The position numbers and the translations under genes were made by a program. A model generated the notes under the pieces. It worked only from the letters and a program-made list of their open reading frames with translations. It did not search any database and had not been told where the DNA came from. A stretch of DNA of 24,491 bases, from the NCBI GenBank assembly GCA_034430425.1, contig DAOUEK010000055.1, forward strand, positions 1 through 24,491. The letters are read 5' to 3'. This document shows, in pieces, positions 21,616 to 24,491 of the stretch (within the stretch, counting starts at the first letter, position 1; each line of letters begins with the position of its first letter). The DNA is from WVZH01 sp034430425 (GTDB lineage Bacteria; Chloroflexota; Anaerolineae; Anaerolineales; E44-bin32).

Positions 21616-22066
21616 GCGTAGAAATTAGTCATCATATCGCCGATGCGATTTGAAATTGGATAAAGCTGGGGGGGATCGGAGGAGGGCCGTCTTTCAGGCG
21701 AGAATCTCCACGTTGCTTCATGGGCTAATGCACCGATAATCCAACGAATAGGCAACCCGAGCTATTTACGCCAGAGGCTTCGGGCAGTATAGTCTTGCGG
21801 TGGATGAAGGTATTTCAATTACGATTTCTCTGTTTTTTCACGTCCATTTCTAATTAATCTGAAGAAGCCGGCGGTTTCACCGGGCCTTCGACAATACGGC
21901 GTTAGTGCCTGATCGATTAGCGAACTCTTCCAGCATCTGAATGGTTGAAATCAAAGCGGTTTGGCAAGCGGTGTGCGCTACTACGCAGCCTGAAATTACA
22001 GTTAGCCGGGAATATGACAATATCGGTATCCTGATCAACATATTCTCGAGTGAACGGAGGTAATCT
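21616..22066. other. intergenic region with no recognised gene
   Basis: This 451-base stretch follows the kinase remnant and shows no family-like frame on either strand. It may be decayed kinase or later sequence too diverged to recognise. It ends with GGAGG at 22056-22060, the ribosome site of the lipoprotein. No clear promoter was found. Confidence 0.45.
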
Positions 22067-23305
22067 ATGCGCTGGAAAATGGTCGGGTTGAAGATTTGGA
22101 TCCTGCTTATAATAGGTCCCATTTTACTTGCAGGCTGCGGCCAGGAGACTTTTAAACTGCACACGACCGCGGGTGTGGGGTCATTCCGTAATGCCGGTGA
22201 CCGTATCGAGATTTTTAATGTGATTCAAAATACAAGCACAGATAATCAGCCCTTTACCGAAGTGTGGGTGAATGGTGAGATTCTGGAGGGCGTACAAATC
22301 GAAAACCGGGCAGAATACACCGGCTCGTGGATTTACACCGTGACCGAAGAAGACGTTGCCAAAGGCCGTGTTAAAATTAAAACAGGTGTAAAGGTGGGAT
22401 GGGATGGGTCCCGGAATGCAAGTGATAGCCACTCAGTGGTCATACCGCAGGAGTCCTCGGCGAAGTTGATCCTGGAAATAAGAAGCGCAATATGGATGGT
22501 CGATAGAGTAAATTATACCTTCGTGGTTACAAATATTGGTGCGGTGGATATCCCTGGTCCGATCGTCATTCAGAATAACCTCAACCTCAATCTTAATATT
22601 AATAAATTCAATCCTACATAGTGTCATCTTTTATCTGATGGTCTTTCCAGCGGTAGGGAAGTGGTCTGTTCGGTAACCTCCGGGGTACCTGCCGACGCAG
22701 CAGCAAGGGGGTATTTCTTTATAACTTTCACCGCCAACAATGGTAGTGAAACTTCTGAGAAAGTCACGACGAGTATTTCAAAGTATGGCCTTGTCGTGCC
22801 GACCCTGACGCCCAGCCCAACGCCGACCCCGACATCCATCCCAACAGCGACCGTCGAAGTCAGCCCGGCGCTGAGTCTGGCGATCAGCAGCCCCAGCAGT
22901 TATTTCAGCGAGGTCGGCAACCCGGTGGACATCATTTATCTGGTGACCAACAGCGGCGATGTGGTTATCGATGGGGATTTCATCATCGTTTCCGAGAATC
23001 TGTACTCCTGGGAGTGCCCGCAGGTGGCGGAATTGGCTGTGGGTGAATCCTTGACCTGCGAAGGGCGATACTGGATCGAATCTGCAGATATCGGCAAACC
23101 GTTGACTCACTGTGCAAGTGTACAGGGGGTGTACGACGGCACGAGTGTAATATCTCCGGAAGCAAGTGTGACGGTCGCCTATTTGAAGCCTACTCCTGCC
23201 CCGCTGAAAGTCAACTGCTCGCAGTACGATACCGAGCAAGCATGCGACAATCATCCCAATGCCTGTACGTGGGATTCGATCGAACAGCTATGCGTTAAGA
23301 AGTAA
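22067..23305 (+). pseudogene. surface lipoprotein interrupted by an in-frame TAG
   Basis: The frame encodes 412 residues broken only by TAG at 22619-22621. A signal peptide ends in the lipobox LAGC (Cys24). A first beta-rich domain follows (about 30-130), then a DUF11/CARDB-like domain (VNYTFVVTNIGAVDIPG) that is split by the stop and resumes with CHLLSDGLSSGREVVCSVT. After a Thr-Pro linker (TPSPTPTPTS) comes a second repeat of the same kind (VDIIYLVTNSGDVVIDG, then GESLTCEGRYWIESADIG). The C-terminal module is Cys-rich (CSQYDTEQAC, CTWDSIEQLC). It would be anchored outside the membrane. GGAGG lies 6 bases before the ATG. As it stands the protein ends after the first half-domain. Confidence 0.75.
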
Positions 23306-23337
23306 TCGGGCTTAAAACCAGTTAATATTGTTTCCCG

Positions 23338-23378
23338 CATCCCCGTTGGGAAGTCCGTCGGACTTCCCAACGGGGATG
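23338..23378. terminator. 41-base palindrome, 20-pair stem
   Basis: A 20-base arm at 23338-23357, beginning CATCCCCGTTGGG, and its exact complement at 23359-23378 flank a single T. The RNA would form a very stable GC-rich hairpin 32 bases after the lipoprotein stop. No T tract follows, so it may be a bidirectional terminator, a REP-like element or an RNA-stabilising structure. Confidence 0.6.
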
Positions 23379-23395
23379 TGTACGTTTCCGGGTTT

Positions 23396-23418
23396 GTTGA
23401 TGAGTCTGGTCCATCAAC
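23396..23418. repeat. 7-base inverted repeat
   Basis: GTTGATG (23396-23402) and CATCAAC (23412-23418) flank nine bases, 17 bases after the large palindrome. It may be part of the same termination or processing region. Confidence 0.35.
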
Positions 23419-23496
23419 CTGATATTGGAGGGATGAAGGATCTTTCGAAGATATGTTAGTGTGCTGACCATCACCAATTTTGATGCGAACCCTGCG

Positions 23497-23536
23497 CTGA
23501 TCGAGTTCGATGTTGTAGTAAGTTTAACTCGATCAG
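23497..23536. repeat. 11-base inverted repeat
   Basis: CTGATCGAGTT (23497-23507) and AACTCGATCAG (23526-23536) are exact complements around an 18-base loop, about 135 bases ahead of the methyltransferase start. It could be an operator or hairpin. Confidence 0.4.
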
Positions 23537-23670
23537 GAAAACTGTTTCACGGCAAGAATGCCGCATATAATGGGTGAAGTCGCATACCAGTGTCAATTCA
23601 GATGCAAATTAATCAGGTCTACCGATACGGAAGGATAAACCTCCTGATTTTGATATCATAGGCTGGAGAC

Positions 23671-24330
23671 ATGAGAGTAAAAAGAGTTGTAAACCGAGTT
23701 ACGGAGACCCTGGCCGATCTACTCGTCGGATGGGACACGCGCCGGGGGCGCCAGTCTCCACTGGAGGCATTCCTCGCACATTGCCGGACGATGGAGAATC
23801 CGCGAGTACTCGAACTCGGCACGAAGCGCTCAATTGAATCGCGTTCCACCCTGCATACCAGCTGGATTCCGCACGCCGCTGAACATCTCGGTACTGACAT
23901 CGAAGCGGGAGTGGATGTCGACATCGTCGCTGATGTCCACCGCCTCACAGATGTGACCGGTGAAGAACAATTTGACGTGATCATCTCATGCTCGACTTTC
24001 GAACACTTCAAATATCCACATCGCGCCGCCCATGAGGTAATGAAAGCGCTTCGCAGGGGGGGGGTGTTATATATCCAGACTCACCAATCGTTTCCCCTTC
24101 ACGCCTATCCCCATGATTACTTCCGCTTTTCTGAAGAAGCCCTGGCAGGATTATTCGGTACGCGGATGGGTTTTCGCGTACGTTTAACCGGCTACGAATT
24201 CCCTGTAAAACTTTTCCCGCCGCGCGCGCTGGGGATGATGAGTATCCCCGCATTTCTCAACGTCGATCTATTTGGTGAAAAGGTTGATGCCACTCCGCCA
24301 AACTATATCTTTGAGTACGACGTGCCATAA
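23671..24330 (+). CDS. class I SAM-dependent methyltransferase
   Basis: The 219-residue protein is a Methyltransf_11-type enzyme. Motif I is degenerate (RVLELGTKRS rather than LDxGxGxG). It is followed by HLGTDIEAGVDVDIVADVH, the acidic turn of strand 2, FDVIISCSTFEHFKYPHRAA and EVMKALRRGGVLYIQTHQSF. The HDYFRFSEEALAGLF segment is typical of methyltransferases found in glycan and surface-polysaccharide gene sets. The substrate is not evident here. The ATG at 23671 follows GGAG. The protein ends normally at 24330, and no lesion was seen. Confidence 0.8.
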   Translation: MRVKRVVNRVTETLADLLVGWDTRRGRQSPLEAFLAHCRTMENPRVLELGTKRSIESRSTLHTSWIPHAAEHLGTDIEAGVDVDIVADVHRLTDVTGEEQFDVIISCSTFEHFKYPHRAAHEVMKALRRGGVLYIQTHQSFPLHAYPHDYFRFSEEALAGLFGTRMGFRVRLTGYEFPVKLFPPRALGMMSIPAFLNVDLFGEKVDATPPNYIFEYDVP

Positions 24331-24491
24331 GCTCCAATGGATCTGCAGTTGGATGTGAACGAACGCAGATGACTCGGCGAACGAGTGAAAATCATCAAGC
24401 GCTTTATTGGAATTGCGATCTGATTTGCAAATTTGCCGCTCGCTGGAAATTTCGTTGTTGTAAGAGAGGCGATAGAGAAAGGGAGGAGTAC
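24331..24491. other. right edge, likely 5' region of the next gene
   Basis: No coding frame is apparent in these 161 bases. The last bases, AGGGAGGAGTAC, look like a Shine-Dalgarno, so a rightward gene probably starts just beyond the window. Confidence 0.4.

Larger units (their letters stand above)
23306..23670. other. intergenic region rich in inverted repeats
   Basis: This 365-base gap contains three inverted repeats listed separately (23338-23378, 23396-23418, 23497-23536). A 38-codon GTG-started frame at 23461-23577 (VLTITNFDANPALIEF and so on) looks somewhat coding but has no good ribosome site. It may be a remnant. Confidence 0.45.

Noticed and set aside
21877..22164. 95-codon minus-strand frame overlapping the lipoprotein start
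   Set aside because: No motif, no ribosome site, and it conflicts with a well-supported signal peptide.
6543..23305. Stop codon reassignment or pyrrolysine/selenocysteine recoding to explain the in-frame stops
   Set aside because: TAA, TAG and TGA all end intact genes in the window, the interrupted positions are unrelated residues (Tyr, Leu, Trp and an undefined one), and no recoding element is seen.
23461..23577. 38-codon frame beginning GTG CTG ACC ATC
   Set aside because: The composition looks somewhat coding, perhaps a beta-domain remnant, but there is no ribosome site, no complete domain and an inverted repeat runs through it.
1..24491. CRISPR array, tRNA, rRNA, insertion sequence or prophage
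   Set aside because: No regularly spaced repeats, cloverleaf, rRNA core sequence, transposase or phage structural gene was seen on reading both strands.

Overview
The window looks like a stretch of a bacterial chromosome, most likely from an Anaerolineae-type member of the Chloroflexota. This is inferred from the Thr-Pro linker in the surface lipoprotein at 22067-23305, from many small orphan membrane proteins with good Shine-Dalgarno sites, and from the gene families present. No rRNA, tRNA, CRISPR array, transposase or phage gene was seen, so there is no direct taxonomic marker.

Layout. 1-2664: the 3' end of an ATC-hydrolase-like gene, a DinB-like gene, and a leftward MarR regulator plus B12-binding radical SAM operon with a near-consensus promoter and an operator-like repeat. 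3019-3988: two small membrane proteins. 4120-6827: a rightward set encoding a VOC protein, a phosphotriesterase-family amidohydrolase, a PAPS sulfotransferase and a DUF1330 protein. 6893-11243: SRPBCC, Cys-rich membrane, methyltransferase, PH-like membrane and AhpD-like genes. 11300-11983: a leftward ICMT-like methyltransferase behind a sigma-70 promoter with a DtxR/IdeR-like metal box at the start site. 12314-17125: membrane proteins, a second ICMT-like enzyme, a Cys-rich membrane protein and a CreD-like protein. 17484-20545: a tight redox operon with a CrtI-type FAD oxidoreductase, a reductase fused to a [2Fe-2S] ferredoxin, and a six-Cys small protein. 20686-24330: a polytopic membrane protein, a fructokinase remnant, a two-part lipoprotein, a hairpin-rich gap and a methyltransferase.

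The most striking pattern is the number of reading frames broken by one lesion while family sequence continues on the far side. DUF1330 has TAA at a conserved Tyr position. An O-methyltransferase has TAA in its GG-x-IVFDD motif. The lipoprotein has TAG between two repeats. An SDR tail has TGA where Trp is expected. The SRPBCC gene is shifted by one base exactly at a U UUU UUA heptamer in the correct phase for -1 slippage. A PfkB N-terminus is frameshifted and truncated. All three stop codons also end intact genes here, so a changed genetic code is unlikely. Gene decay, sequencing or assembly error, or (for the heptamer) programmed frameshifting are the live explanations.

The redox operon, the recurring membrane proteins with paired cysteine clusters (7809-8342 and 14018-14659) and the metal-box promoter are the best candidates for undescribed biology.
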